64,000 nt of DNA from IOR16 sp963521065 (GCA_963521065.1 CAUQTI010000009.1:48391-112390); one strand, 5' to 3'; shown: positions 1 to 8,357, counted from the stretch's first letter. Notes: generated by a model not told the origin, from the letters alone. Translations and numbers: made by a program.

Positions 1-515
1 TGATTAATAGAAAAGAATTACGCAGTGATTTATTTTATCGGCTTGGGGTAATACAAATTCATATTCCTCCGCTGCGGAGCCGCAGGGATGATATTTCTTT
101 GTTGACTAAGTATTTTATTCATCAATTCAATCAATCTAGTAACAGAAAAATTGCTGGAGTGAGCGATATTGTTGAAAAGACGTTTATAAATTATGATTGG
201 CCCGGTAATATCAGAGAACTTCGCAATGCAATTGAATATGCCTTTAACTTTATTTCTGGCACGACAATTACTCTAAGTGATATCCCAGAGTCAATTTTAT
301 ACAGCGATGAAACTTCTATTAAAGAATCTGATGACAGCCTCCTATGCTTTGAATATTTTGAGATACCCTTGGCAAAAATGATGGATACCTATGAAAAGGA
401 AATCATTAAAAAGGCTCTTAAGATAGGGGGAAGTGTAACAAATGCCGCAAGAATACTCAAAACTAGCAGACAAGCGCTTCAGTATAAAATTATGAAGCAT
501 CATCTTCAGATATAG
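1..515 (+). CDS. Sigma-54-dependent transcriptional activator, C-terminal part (5' truncated by window edge)
   Basis: The reading frame is open from the first full codon at position 3, so the gene begins before the window. The visible 170 residues start inside the AAA+ sigma-54 interaction domain (RKELRSDLFYRLGVIQIHIP and PLRSRRDDI are typical), continue through the sensor-type segment DWPGNIRELRNAIEYA, and end in a Fis-type helix-turn-helix (SVTNAARILKTSRQALQYKI). Such proteins bind upstream activating sites and use ATP to open sigma-54 promoters. A near-perfect -24/-12 promoter lies about 150 bp downstream, ahead of the agmatinase-family gene, so that gene is the obvious target (inference). 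The sensory N-terminus is missing, so the signal cannot be named. A hairpin terminator follows. Confidence 0.9.
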   Translation, partial: INRKELRSDLFYRLGVIQIHIPPLRSRRDDISLLTKYFIHQFNQSSNRKIAGVSDIVEKTFINYDWPGNIRELRNAIEYAFNFISGTTITLSDIPESILYSDETSIKESDDSLLCFEYFEIPLAKMMDTYEKEIIKKALKIGGSVTNAARILKTSRQALQYKIMKHHLQI

Positions 516-521
516 AGAAAT

Positions 522-576
522 TAAAAAAACAAAATTTTTTGCTTAAATAGCAAAAAAATTTGTTTTTTGTTTTTTT
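522..576 (+). terminator. Rho-independent terminator after the sigma-54 activator
   Basis: A long AT-rich inverted repeat (arm AAAATTTTTTGCT, short loop taaat, arm AGCAAAAAAATTT) is followed by a T-rich run. It separates the activator from the sigma-54 promoter downstream. Confidence 0.75.
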
Positions 577-666
577 AGCAGATAAAATCTTAGATTTTTA
601 TTTATAAACAGGTCAGAAATCGTTTAAATTATACCATATTGTAAAATAATTATAATAAACCCAAAG

Positions 667-682
667 TGGCATCAAAATTGCG
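667..682 (+). promoter_or_regulatory. Sigma-54 (-24/-12) promoter for the agmatinase-family gene
   Basis: TGGCATCAAAATTGCG matches the TGGCACG-N4-TTGCW consensus, with the GG and GC elements at the required spacing. It lies directly downstream of a sigma-54 activator gene and about 110 bp before the next start codon. This implies an activator-dependent, tightly off-unless-induced promoter. Confidence 0.8.
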
Positions 683-793
683 AAGATTAACTGTTGTAGA
701 AAACATTTTGCATGGGAGGAGAAGGAATCGGTGGTGCGGTTTTAAAAGACTATGCAATGCAGTTGCTAAATTTAATCTGAAAGAGGTATTTTA

Positions 794-1735
794 ATGATGA
801 AAAAGAAAAATAATGATGTAAAGGACAAGAAGACGTGGTGTGGTTTGAATCGACCAGAAATGAATGAATTAGATGCAGATGTTGTTATTTTTGGAATTCC
901 GTTTGACGGCGGTGTAAGCTACCGAGGCGGTGCGGCAGAAGCTCCGGAAATCTTGAGAGCAAATACTAAGCATGCTACTCCATCAACAGAAAGATTACAC
1001 TTTTATAATACGCTGAATGTTGTCGATTCCGGTGATTTTATTGATGAAGATAGAGATGCGCTTTTTACGGAAGTGCAATTACATGTGAAAAGGCTCGTAG
1101 AGAATGATGTTCGCTTCACTATGATTGGCGGCGATCATTCTGTTACAATTCCTGTTCAAAGAGGAATTAATGATGCACTTGACGAAGAATTTGGTATTAT
1201 TCATATCGATGCACACATGGATATGAGTGAAGCGCTAGAAGGCGACTATTTGTCTCACGGAAGCACTGAACGAAGAGCATTAGGAATGAAAAATACACCA
1301 ACTTTGGAGAACTTATTTTTCATTGGAATCCGCTCTATCGAAGCTGATGAATTTGAGTTTCGAAAAACAAATAAGATTCATGTAAAGACGGCATACGACT
1401 GTTATCATGAAGGGATTGAAGCAGTAGCCGATCAATGTATTTCACAAATGAAAAAATATAACAAGGTGTATGTTACCTTTGACATTGATGCGTTGGATAT
1501 TGCTTGGGCTGCAGGGACGGGAACGCCGCAGTTTGGAGGGTTAACCTCAAGAATGGCATTTACCCTACTTGAGAAGATTTTTACAGAATTAAATGTAATC
1601 GGATTTGATGTAGTAGAAATTGCTCCGCCGCTAGATGCTTCTCTTTCCGCTATGTTTGCAGGCAGAAAGCTAATTCAAGAAGTTTGGGGATATTGGGCAG
1701 ATAAGCTTGGAAAATTGGATAAAGAATCAATGTAG
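794..1735 (+). CDS. Agmatinase/ureohydrolase-family protein
   Basis: This 313-residue protein belongs to the ureohydrolase (arginase/agmatinase) superfamily, binuclear manganese enzymes that hydrolyse guanidino groups to urea. Visible metal-binding motifs are GGDHSVTIP (about residue 115), IIHIDAHMDMS (about 135) and VTFDIDALDIAWAAGTGTP (about 230), plus SHGS near 153. The usual third motif is SxDxDxxDPAxxPGTGTP; here the DPA segment reads DIAWA, so the fourth-motif environment is changed and the exact substrate (agmatine, guanidinobutyrate or another guanidine) is uncertain. ATG at 794 follows AAAGAGG. The gene is monocistronic, driven by a sigma-54 promoter and closed by a strong terminator. 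Its control by an adjacent sigma-54 activator suggests a catabolic role in amino acid or polyamine use (inference). Confidence 0.85.
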   Translation: MMKKKNNDVKDKKTWCGLNRPEMNELDADVVIFGIPFDGGVSYRGGAAEAPEILRANTKHATPSTERLHFYNTLNVVDSGDFIDEDRDALFTEVQLHVKRLVENDVRFTMIGGDHSVTIPVQRGINDALDEEFGIIHIDAHMDMSEALEGDYLSHGSTERRALGMKNTPTLENLFFIGIRSIEADEFEFRKTNKIHVKTAYDCYHEGIEAVADQCISQMKKYNKVYVTFDIDALDIAWAAGTGTPQFGGLTSRMAFTLLEKIFTELNVIGFDVVEIAPPLDASLSAMFAGRKLIQEVWGYWADKLGKLDKESM

Positions 1736-1778
1736 ATATATATTTTTTTTGGAAAGAGAAACGATGAATGAAATGATA

Positions 1779-1811
1779 CAAAAAGCAGCCTTTTAAAAGG
1801 CTGCTTTTTGT
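1779..1811. terminator. Rho-independent terminator, possibly bidirectional
   Basis: AAAAGCAGCC-TTTTAAAA-GGCTGCTTTT forms a clean stem with A/T tails on both sides. It ends the agmatinase-family transcript and could also end the convergent small gene at 1836-1982. Confidence 0.85.
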
Positions 1812-1835
1812 ATGAAGATAAATGTCCCAATCGAC

Positions 1836-1982
1836 TCATCCGCCGATTGGATCGGAGTCACTATAAGAACCCGGAGTCAGACAATTTCCATCTGCATCCT
1901 TTTTTGGGCATTCGTTTTTTGCTTCTCTCATAATTCCTTCAATGAGTTCTTCCTGCTCACTCTTTTTCTTACTATCAGACAT
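1836..1982 (-). CDS. Small hypothetical protein, 48 residues
   Basis: A reverse-strand ORF begins at ATG 1982 behind a textbook Shine-Dalgarno (AAAGGAGGT, about 6 bases away) and ends at TGA 1836-1838. The product starts MSDSKKKSEQEELIEGIMRE and ends in a tail with two cysteines and CLTPGSYSDSDPIGG. It is charged, without membrane segment or signal peptide, and I do not recognise a family. It is convergent with the agmatinase-family gene and shares its terminator. The strong ribosome site and clean ends make it a likely real gene. The forward-strand ORF overlapping it has no ribosome site and is judged a shadow. Confidence 0.6.
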   Translation of the reverse strand: MSDSKKKSEQEELIEGIMREAKNECPKKDADGNCLTPGSYSDSDPIGG

Positions 1983-2064
1983 CTTTATACCTCCTTTGAT
2001 TTAGTAAAACTTCTAGTAGTATGCTTTGTTTTTTGAAATTTATACCAAAGTACATGTTTTTCTA

Positions 2065-2279
2065 TTGCTTACGCTGTTTTTAGAATATTTATAATACCAC
2101 TAAAGCAAAAGGGGAGCTGAAATCAAATGAGTAATTTAAAAATGAAAAAAGAGAAAATAAAATTATTTTCTGTTATAATAAATACAAAATATGAAACAAA
2201 ATCGGAGGATTTTGTACGGATGCATTTGTTGCAGCTGTGTGAAGAAAATCGGAGTAACGATTTGCACTTGTGATATAAT
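2065..2279 (+). promoter_or_regulatory. Intergenic stretch with several promoter-like elements ahead of the DUF2148 gene
   Basis: Three -10 elements are visible: TATAAT at 2090-2095 (TTGCTT at 2065, spacing 19), an extended -10 TGT-TATAAT ending at 2180, and another TGA-TATAAT ending at 2279. The last two share the string ATAATAAATAC. A 48-codon ORF starting at 2127 overlaps the second element and is probably not a gene. The last element, about 90 bp before the ATG at 2371, is the best candidate. Confidence 0.4.
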
Positions 2280-2370
2280 AAATACATTCAGCATAACCGA
2301 ACGAAACGATTTGCTAAAAAGGGCTTGATAGCAAAAATGCTTTAAATCGCGGAAAATAAAGGAGGAAATC

Positions 2371-2937
2371 ATGATTTGCAATGGAAAGGCAGTGGAAAAG
2401 AAGGCAGTGATGCAGGTTGCAGAATTAATGGCAGCAGCAGCTAGGACTGCACCGAAAGGTTGTGGAATTGATAATCTGGAGGTTCTTATTTTAGATGGAA
2501 CGGAAAAAAATTGCCTGGCAGATTCAATGAAAAAATATGGAACTGAGTGGAAAATGGATTTTATGGTAAGGGATTCTTATAATGTGAAAGCAGCCGATGC
2601 CTTGCTTCTCATGGGTGCCAAAATTCATCCGATTTTACTCGACCACTGCGGGTATTGCGGATACAAAAACTGCGGGGAGAATGCAAAGAATAACGGGATT
2701 TGCAGTTTCAACACGGGTGACTTAGGAATTGCCATCGGATCAGCCGTATCGGTAGCCGCAAATCATCGCATAGATAATCGCGTGATTTATACAGCCGGGA
2801 AAATTGCAATGGAGACTGGTTTGTTTCCATCGGATGTTCGTGTTGCGTATGGGATTCCGTTGTCAGTTTCCTCGAAGAGTCCGTTTTTTGACAGGGGAAC
2901 CAGCGATAACGAAGCGGTAGAACGCGAAGAAAGATGA
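2371..2937 (+). CDS. DUF2148 (ferredoxin-like) domain protein
   Basis: This 188-residue protein matches the DUF2148 family of small cytoplasmic proteins with a cysteine cluster. The cluster CGYCGYKNC lies near residue 90, followed by a further cysteine in NGICSFN, together a plausible four-cysteine iron-sulfur site. The N-terminal part (VMQVAELMAAAARTAPKGCG) is typical of the family, which shares a nitroreductase-like start. It has a good ribosome site (AAAGGAGG). The biochemical role of the family is not established; an electron-transfer or redox function in anaerobes is an inference. It stands alone, with a convergent PAP2 gene directly after it. Confidence 0.75.
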   Translation: MICNGKAVEKKAVMQVAELMAAAARTAPKGCGIDNLEVLILDGTEKNCLADSMKKYGTEWKMDFMVRDSYNVKAADALLLMGAKIHPILLDHCGYCGYKNCGENAKNNGICSFNTGDLGIAIGSAVSVAANHRIDNRVIYTAGKIAMETGLFPSDVRVAYGIPLSVSSKSPFFDRGTSDNEAVEREER

Positions 2938-2938
2938 T

Positions 2939-3598
2939 TTAGAAGGGGAGATGGATAGAATCATTTTCCTCGTTAAGATTTTTCGAAAAAGAAACATGAG
3001 GCACTAAATGCGCCTGGAAAAAGCTGAGGATTAAGATCCCTAAAAACCAGCTTCCCAGTATATCGGTTGGGTAATGCACCCCGAGATAAACTCTTGAAAA
3101 TGCAATCAAAAAGATATATACAGTGCAGAAAATGCTTGCAAGCCATACACCCTTATTCTTCGAACCATAATATCGATGAAGCAGTAAAAGGAAGGTGCCG
3201 TAGAAAATCAGGCTTGTCAAAGCGTGCCCGCTTGGAAAGCTAAAGCCGCCCTGCTCGATTAAATGAAGGGAAGACATTGGGCGTGGGCGTTGAAATATGT
3301 ATTTTAAAATGGAGTATAAAGACAAAGAGGATAAGGCGGAAAAGGATAATGGTATGCCAAATCGTTCTCTGGTCTTGGGAAGCAAGAGCAAAACGACGCA
3401 TAAGCTCAAAATTGCTTGCCAGTCTCCGGTGCGGGTAAGCACTGCAAAAAATGCATTAAGCGTTTCGCTGCGCATCGAAAAAATCATGTTTTGAAGGTAA
3501 GAGTCAAATAGCAGCGACGCATCTAAGGTTACAAAATATGCGATTATAGAAAAACCCAGTAAACACAAGGTTAGTATGAGGCGGTTTGAATGTTTCAT
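2939..3598 (-). CDS. PAP2-family phosphatase (membrane lipid phosphatase)
   Basis: This 219-residue integral membrane protein has the three phosphatidic-acid-phosphatase motifs: KYIFQRPRP (KX6RP), PSGHAL, and SRVYLGVHYPTDILGSW (SRX5HX3D). About six hydrophobic segments are visible, starting at LILTLCLLGFSIIAYFVTL. Family members remove phosphate from phosphatidic acid, diacylglycerol pyrophosphate or undecaprenyl pyrophosphate; the substrate cannot be chosen from sequence. The start at 3598 has AAAGGA upstream on the reverse strand. It diverges from the PlsC gene, another phosphatidic-acid enzyme, which may hint at shared lipid metabolism (inference). Confidence 0.85.
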   Translation of the reverse strand: MKHSNRLILTLCLLGFSIIAYFVTLDASLLFDSYLQNMIFSMRSETLNAFFAVLTRTGDWQAILSLCVVLLLLPKTRERFGIPLSFSALSSLSLYSILKYIFQRPRPMSSLHLIEQGGFSFPSGHALTSLIFYGTFLLLLHRYYGSKNKGVWLASIFCTVYIFLIAFSRVYLGVHYPTDILGSWFLGILILSFFQAHLVPHVSFSKNLNEENDSIHLPF

Positions 3599-3731
3599 AG
3601 TGAATATCCTTTATTTATTTTCAATCTATTTGTCTCAATTCTATAACCGGCAAATGGCTTTTGCAACTAAATCGCAGAACCGTTATGCAATTGTAATCAA
3701 ATTAACATGTTGCAATACAAAAGGAGTAAAG

Positions 3732-4466
3732 ATGAAATTTTTTAGGAATTTAGCGATGGGTATTTGGATGTATTTCGATCTGATTCACATATATGCCAAT
3801 AAGAAAAACATACACAAATATCGGGAAGAAGGCAATCTCGAGGCAGAACGAAAAGAAATCGCAATTGCGGAATCAACCTGGGGAAAAAACTTGATTCGCA
3901 AGGTCGGCGTTAACGTATATGCGCAAGGAATAGAAAATGTGCCAGAAGGTGCAGCCGTCTTCGTTGCAAATCATCAAAGCTACGCCGATATCTCCGTCCT
4001 TACATCGGTAATTGACTTTAAACAGATTGGATTTATTGCGAAAGAAGATTTAAGGAAACTTCCGCTTTTCGGAGAGTGGATTTATGACGTAAGGAGTGTT
4101 TTTATCAAGAGAGAGGATCCGAGAGCGTCTCTCCGCGCAATTGAGATTGGTGTTGAATATTTAAAGCAGGGCTTTTCTATGGGAATTTTTCCGGAGGGAA
4201 CGCGAAGCAAAGGCGGAAAAATGGGAGAATTTAAACGAGGAAGCTTGCGCCTCGCAACGAAACCGGGTGTCCCTGTTGTACCGATTACGATTAGCGGAAG
4301 CTATAAGTGCTTTGAAGAAAAAGGATATGCATCTCCGGCAGAGGTTCACGTATACATTCATCCTGCAATTGAGACAAAGGATATGGATAAAAAAGAAGCA
4401 GGAGAGCTTTCTGAAAGAGTTCGAGAAGTGATAGAGGAAAAGCTAAAAGAATTTCAAAAAATTTAA
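3732..4466 (+). CDS. plsC: 1-acyl-sn-glycerol-3-phosphate acyltransferase
   Basis: This 244-residue enzyme of the PlsC/LPLAT family moves an acyl chain onto lysophosphatidic acid to make phosphatidic acid at the membrane. The catalytic HX4D motif is NHQSYADIS and the phosphate-binding motif is FPEGTRSKGG. An N-terminal hydrophobic or amphipathic stretch (FFRNLAMGIWMYFDLIHIYA) probably anchors it. An upstream in-frame extension to 3576 exists, but ATG 3732 is preferred because AAAAGGAG sits 7 bases before it and the family normally begins here. It ends in a bidirectional terminator shared with the convergent shikimate kinase fusion. Confidence 0.88.
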   Translation: MKFFRNLAMGIWMYFDLIHIYANKKNIHKYREEGNLEAERKEIAIAESTWGKNLIRKVGVNVYAQGIENVPEGAAVFVANHQSYADISVLTSVIDFKQIGFIAKEDLRKLPLFGEWIYDVRSVFIKREDPRASLRAIEIGVEYLKQGFSMGIFPEGTRSKGGKMGEFKRGSLRLATKPGVPVVPITISGSYKCFEEKGYASPAEVHVYIHPAIETKDMDKKEAGELSERVREVIEEKLKEFQKI

Positions 4467-4512
4467 AAAGCGGGAGGAGCCTTGTTTTAAAAGAATCCTC
4501 TCGCTCTTTCAT
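4467..4512. terminator. Bidirectional terminator between plsC and the chorismate mutase-shikimate kinase gene
   Basis: GCGGGAGGA and TCCTCTCGC form a stem with one wobble pair around an AT-rich loop. T-rich flanks lie on both sides and two genes converge on it. Confidence 0.65.
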
Positions 4513-4514
4513 TT

Positions 4515-5348
4515 TTATTTATTTGCAAGTAAGAAGGTAATGCCTTCCGCAATTTGTTCTGGTGTTTCTTTGTCAATGAAAACGGTGAAGTTCGCCGATT
4601 CGAGATAAAAATCTTTTCTCTTTTGGTAGCGGCGGTTAAACTGCATCAGGCGTTCCTCCTCCTGCTCTGTTTCAAAATAGGCGTTTGGCCGATTTGGATC
4701 TTCCTTGATACGCGCAAACATATCCTTTGGAAATCCGTCTAAAAATACGCAGCCGCCAGAATTGTTTAACAGCTTGCGATTTTGGACATCTAGGACAATT
4801 CCGCCGCCGCAGGAGACAACAATCCCTTTTTTGTGAGCAAGTGACTGGAGTAAGGCCGCTTCGACTTCCCGAAAATAAGGCTCCCCTTTTTCATTAAAAA
4901 TCGTTCGAATGGAATTGTGCTCCGTTCGCTGGATTTCAGAATCCATATCGAGAAAGGAAAAGCCCGTCATTCGGCTCAATTCTTCACCCACAGTGGTCTT
5001 GCCGCTTCCCATATAACCAATCAAATAAATGATTGGAGGTAACAGCAGGTCGGATTGAATCCGGCGGCTCTGTGTCATAATCTCATAGTACACCTTTTCC
5101 GTAGCGGTATGAATTTTCACATTGTCATCCGCATTGGTGCGAGTGCAAAAGCGAGGGAGTTTCTCTAAAATTTCACGTTCTCTTGGTGCATCAAAGAGGG
5201 GAAGCCCTTTTTCCTTCTTGGCTTCCGCCATTTCCACGGAAATGGACATACGTTTTGTAAGCAGCTCCATAAGTGCATCGTCAATTTGGTCGATTTGTTT
5301 TCGAACTTCTTCACGGTTTCTTATTTCTTTGCTTTTTTGTTCTGTCAT
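4515..5348 (-). CDS. Bifunctional chorismate mutase (AroQ type)-shikimate kinase fusion
   Basis: A 277-residue fusion. Residues about 12-95 are an all-helical AroQ-type chorismate mutase (VRKQIDQIDDALMELLTKRM, then AEAKKEKGLPLFDAPRE). Residues about 105-277 are a shikimate kinase with the P-loop GYMGSGKTT at 111-119, the DMDSEI substrate segment, the SCGGGIVL motif and the lid/C-terminal RYQKRKDFY segment. The first enzyme converts chorismate to prephenate; the second phosphorylates shikimate two steps before chorismate. The gene is not in a visible aro operon. ATG 5348 has AAGGAG 7 bases upstream. Both active sites look intact. Confidence 0.9.
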   Translation of the reverse strand: MTEQKSKEIRNREEVRKQIDQIDDALMELLTKRMSISVEMAEAKKEKGLPLFDAPREREILEKLPRFCTRTNADDNVKIHTATEKVYYEIMTQSRRIQSDLLLPPIIYLIGYMGSGKTTVGEELSRMTGFSFLDMDSEIQRTEHNSIRTIFNEKGEPYFREVEAALLQSLAHKKGIVVSCGGGIVLDVQNRKLLNNSGGCVFLDGFPKDMFARIKEDPNRPNAYFETEQEEERLMQFNRRYQKRKDFYLESANFTVFIDKETPEQIAEGITFLLANK

Positions 5349-5568
5349 GGTTGGCTCCTTTGCAACAGCGAATAGATTTTGGTTTTCATCTTATTTTTTA
5401 TCATACCATTATGAGATGAGAATGTAAAATAGGAAAGGCTTGAAAGGGATAAGCACCTGCGATAAAATAAAGGAAAGCGATAAGAAGAAACAGATAAGAA
5501 GAAACAAAAAAATAAGGTACTTATGTTTTTCATTGATACAGAAACTAAGGACGCGAAGGAGACGAAAA

Positions 5569-6486
5569 ATGAAAAAACCAATTTTGGTTGTAATGGCTGC
5601 CGGAATGGGAAGCCGCTATGGTGGATTAAAGCAAATGGATTCGGTCGGACCGGATGGTGAGCTGATTATAGATTTTTCTCTTTATGATGCATGGAAAGCC
5701 GGATTTCGAAAGGTTGTCTTTGTCATCAAAGAAGAGATGGAGAAAGAGTTTCGGGCGATTATTGAGCCAAAAGTGGGGCGGAAATTAGAAACTGCCTTTG
5801 TATTTCAAGAGCTTTCTGACATTCCCCAAGAATTCGAGATTCCGCACGGGCGCGTTAAACCGTGGGGAACAGCGCATGCGGTTCTTTCTGCGAGAAAAGA
5901 AATTGATGCACCCTTTGCCGTTATTAATGCAGACGATTTTTATGGTGCGCAGGCATTTGAAAGCATGTTCTCTTTTTTGCAGGCGGCACAGGATGAAGAA
6001 AAATATCAATATTGTATGGTCGGTTATTTTATTGAAAATACATTGACAGAAAATGGACATGTTGCACGGGGCATTTGCCGGGCAGACGAGCAAGGGTTTT
6101 TGAAAGATATCGTAGAGCGGACGAAGATTCAAAGAAACAATGGGAAAATTCAATACACTGAAAATGATTTGGACTGGACCGACCTTGCAGAGGGAACCTT
6201 GGTATCTATGAATTTATGGGGATTTACACCGAGCATGATGAAAGAGCTTGCATCGCGTTTTCCAGCCTTTTTAGCATCGGCAATCAAAGAAAATCCATTA
6301 AAAGGGGAATATTTTCTGCCCTTTGTTGTAGATGCGCTGCTTGAGGAGGGAAAAGCATCTGTAAAGGTTTTGACTTCTCCTGATAAATGGCAGGGAGTTA
6401 CCTATAAAGAAGATAAAAAAAACGTTATGGAAGCCTTACGTTTGCTTAAGGGAAAAGGTGTATATCCCAAATCACTCTGGGTTTAA
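5569..6486 (+). CDS. NDP-sugar pyrophosphorylase-like nucleotidyltransferase
   Basis: This 305-residue protein has the nucleotidyltransferase signature AAGMGSRYGGLKQMD at its start, HGRVKPWGTAHAVLSARKEI (about residue 97) and the metal-binding NADDFYG (about 122). Family members activate a phosphosugar or phosphocholine with an NTP; the substrate is not clear here. The start is set at ATG 5569, preceded by AAGGAGACG; the in-frame region back to 5440 is low-complexity lysine/arginine and has no ribosome site. The gene stands alone and ends at a hairpin terminator. Confidence 0.8.
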   Translation: MKKPILVVMAAGMGSRYGGLKQMDSVGPDGELIIDFSLYDAWKAGFRKVVFVIKEEMEKEFRAIIEPKVGRKLETAFVFQELSDIPQEFEIPHGRVKPWGTAHAVLSARKEIDAPFAVINADDFYGAQAFESMFSFLQAAQDEEKYQYCMVGYFIENTLTENGHVARGICRADEQGFLKDIVERTKIQRNNGKIQYTENDLDWTDLAEGTLVSMNLWGFTPSMMKELASRFPAFLASAIKENPLKGEYFLPFVVDALLEEGKASVKVLTSPDKWQGVTYKEDKKNVMEALRLLKGKGVYPKSLWV

Positions 6487-6490
6487 TTTT

Positions 6491-6523
6491 GAGAAAAAAG
6501 GGTTGCGAAGCCCTTTTTTTTGT
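6491..6523 (+). terminator. Rho-independent terminator after the nucleotidyltransferase gene
   Basis: AAAAAAGGG-ttgcgaag-CCCTTTTTTTT forms a short stem followed directly by a T run. Confidence 0.8.
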
Positions 6524-6600
6524 ACTATCATTTCTACAGTGCACCTTAACTGTGCACACATTTAAAATTTAATAAAAAGAAAAGAAATGGAGAAAGAAAA

Positions 6601-8250
6601 ATGTCTAACACACCAAAAGGCGTAAGGCAGGCTTCATTCAAAGAGCAGTTTACTCTCCGTGGAATGATTATTGGTTCCATCGGATCTGTCATTTTGACAA
6701 TGAGCTCGATGTATGTTGCTTTAAAGCTAGGCGCACTTCCTTGGCCGATCATTTTTGTAGCCCTCGTATCTATGTTTTCCCTCAAGGCATTGGGGCGGAC
6801 AAATATCCATGAGATAAATGTCACGCACACCGTAATGTCAGCAGGTGCAATGGTGGCTGGCGGGATTACATTTACCCTTCCTGGAATTTGGATGATGCAT
6901 CCAGAGGCAGAGGTAAATTTAACAGCACTGCTAACGGTTACCCTGGGCGGCGTTTTGCTGGGACTTATTTTTACGGCACTGATTCGAAAATATTTCGTAG
7001 TAACACAGGACTTGCCATACCCAATGGGCATTGCTGCGGCAGAAACATTGGTAATTGGCGATGAAGGCGGTAAAAAATCGGTTGTTTTATTTTCTTCTTT
7101 AGGAATTGCTGCGGTCTTTACCTTTATTCGAGACTGGCTTACTAAAATTCCGCAGACTGTTGTTTTAAATGAGGCTGTTGCCGCAAAAGGCGTAGCTTTT
7201 TATATTTACCTGTCTCCGATGCTGATTGCAGTCGGCTATCTCGTAGGACCACTTGCGGTCGGTGTATGGTTTTTAGGAGCACTGATTGGCGACTTTGGAA
7301 TTGTGATTGGAATGCCGAGTCTTGGAATTTTCGATTTGGATACGGCGATGGCAGTCAAGTCATCGCTTGGAATCGGTGTTATGGTAGGAACAGGAATCGG
7401 GATTATCCTGAAAGGAATACTCCCAAAAGCAAAAGAAATTTTTGGACCGATGTTTTCTAAAGCATCCAGAGGGGATGCAATTATCAATCTTCGCTGGGCC
7501 CCCCTCCTTATGGTATTGCTTGCCTTTGTCTTTACTTTTGTTTTAGATTTGGGTGTGCTTGCAAGCATCATCACGATTTTAGGAGTTTGGCTTGCGACCT
7601 CAATGTCTGCGCAGGTAGTGGGGCAGTCCGGAATCAATCCGATGGAGATCTTTGGAATCATCGTGCTGCTTGCCGCAAAGTTTGCAGCCGGACTGGGAAG
7701 TGTACAAGCCTTTTTCGTGGCGGCAATCGTCGCAATTGCCTGCGGCTTGGTTGGAGACGTTATGAATGATTTCAAAGCCGGACATATCCTTCAAAGCGAC
7801 CCGAAGGCGCAGTGGCTGGGAGAAATGATTGGTGGTATTATAGGTGCAGTCGTATCGGTAGGCGTTTTCTTTGTCTTACTGAAAGCCTACGGGCCGGAGG
7901 CATTTGGAAATCCTGATTTATTTCCTGCCCCTCAGGCAAGCGCAGTAGCGGCAATGGTCGGAGGGATTCCACACATGGCCTCCTTTGTCATAGGTCTCTT
8001 TTTAGGAGCGTTATTGTATGTTTTGCGTTTTCCGGTTATGACCTTGGGTCTTGGAATTTATTTGCCGTTCTACCTTTCTTTTACTGCTATGATTGGAGGT
8101 GCGCTGAAGCTGATTGTGCAGAAAGTGGCACCTGAATTTGAAAAAAGCGGAAATGGGATGATTATCGCTTCCGGTCTTTTAGGCGGCGAGGGTGTTATTG
8201 GCGTGATACTTGCCGTTGTACAGGCGTTCAAGGGAATACAGGCATTATAA
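6601..8250 (+). CDS. OPT-family oligopeptide transporter
   Basis: A 549-residue, highly hydrophobic protein with roughly 12-14 membrane segments. It matches the prokaryotic branch of the oligopeptide transporter (OPT) superfamily: an N-terminal FKEQFTLRGMIIGSIGSVI, VTHTVMSAGAMVAGG, and the middle YPMGIAAAETLVIGDEGGKK. The family imports oligopeptides or metal-chelator complexes using the proton gradient; the substrate here is unknown. ATG 6601 follows a GGAGAAAG site. It is monocistronic, between the nucleotidyltransferase and the ribosomal operon. Confidence 0.85.
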   Translation: MSNTPKGVRQASFKEQFTLRGMIIGSIGSVILTMSSMYVALKLGALPWPIIFVALVSMFSLKALGRTNIHEINVTHTVMSAGAMVAGGITFTLPGIWMMHPEAEVNLTALLTVTLGGVLLGLIFTALIRKYFVVTQDLPYPMGIAAAETLVIGDEGGKKSVVLFSSLGIAAVFTFIRDWLTKIPQTVVLNEAVAAKGVAFYIYLSPMLIAVGYLVGPLAVGVWFLGALIGDFGIVIGMPSLGIFDLDTAMAVKSSLGIGVMVGTGIGIILKGILPKAKEIFGPMFSKASRGDAIINLRWAPLLMVLLAFVFTFVLDLGVLASIITILGVWLATSMSAQVVGQSGINPMEIFGIIVLLAAKFAAGLGSVQAFFVAAIVAIACGLVGDVMNDFKAGHILQSDPKAQWLGEMIGGIIGAVVSVGVFFVLLKAYGPEAFGNPDLFPAPQASAVAAMVGGIPHMASFVIGLFLGALLYVLRFPVMTLGLGIYLPFYLSFTAMIGGALKLIVQKVAPEFEKSGNGMIIASGLLGGEGVIGVILAVVQAFKGIQAL

Positions 8251-8290
8251 GTACAGCGGAGAAAGAGCAAACAGAAGTTTTACAAAAAAC

Positions 8291-8318
8291 TTGCAATTTG
8301 TTTTGTTTATGATATACT
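8291..8318 (+). promoter_or_regulatory. Sigma-A promoter of the rpsF-ssb-rpsR operon
   Basis: TTGCAA, a 16-base spacer and TATACT lie about 100 bp upstream of rpsF. Confidence 0.7.
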
Positions 8319-8357
8319 TAATAGGCATTAATTTTTGTACAGGCATTTGTTAACAAA

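Noticed and set aside
1812..2036. 74-codon forward ORF
   Set aside because: It is the shadow of the reverse-strand 48-residue gene, which has the good ribosome site.
2127..2273. 48-codon ORF (MSNLKMKKEK...) upstream of the DUF2148 gene
   Set aside because: It runs through an extended -10 promoter, has only a weak ribosome site and a low-complexity lysine-rich start.
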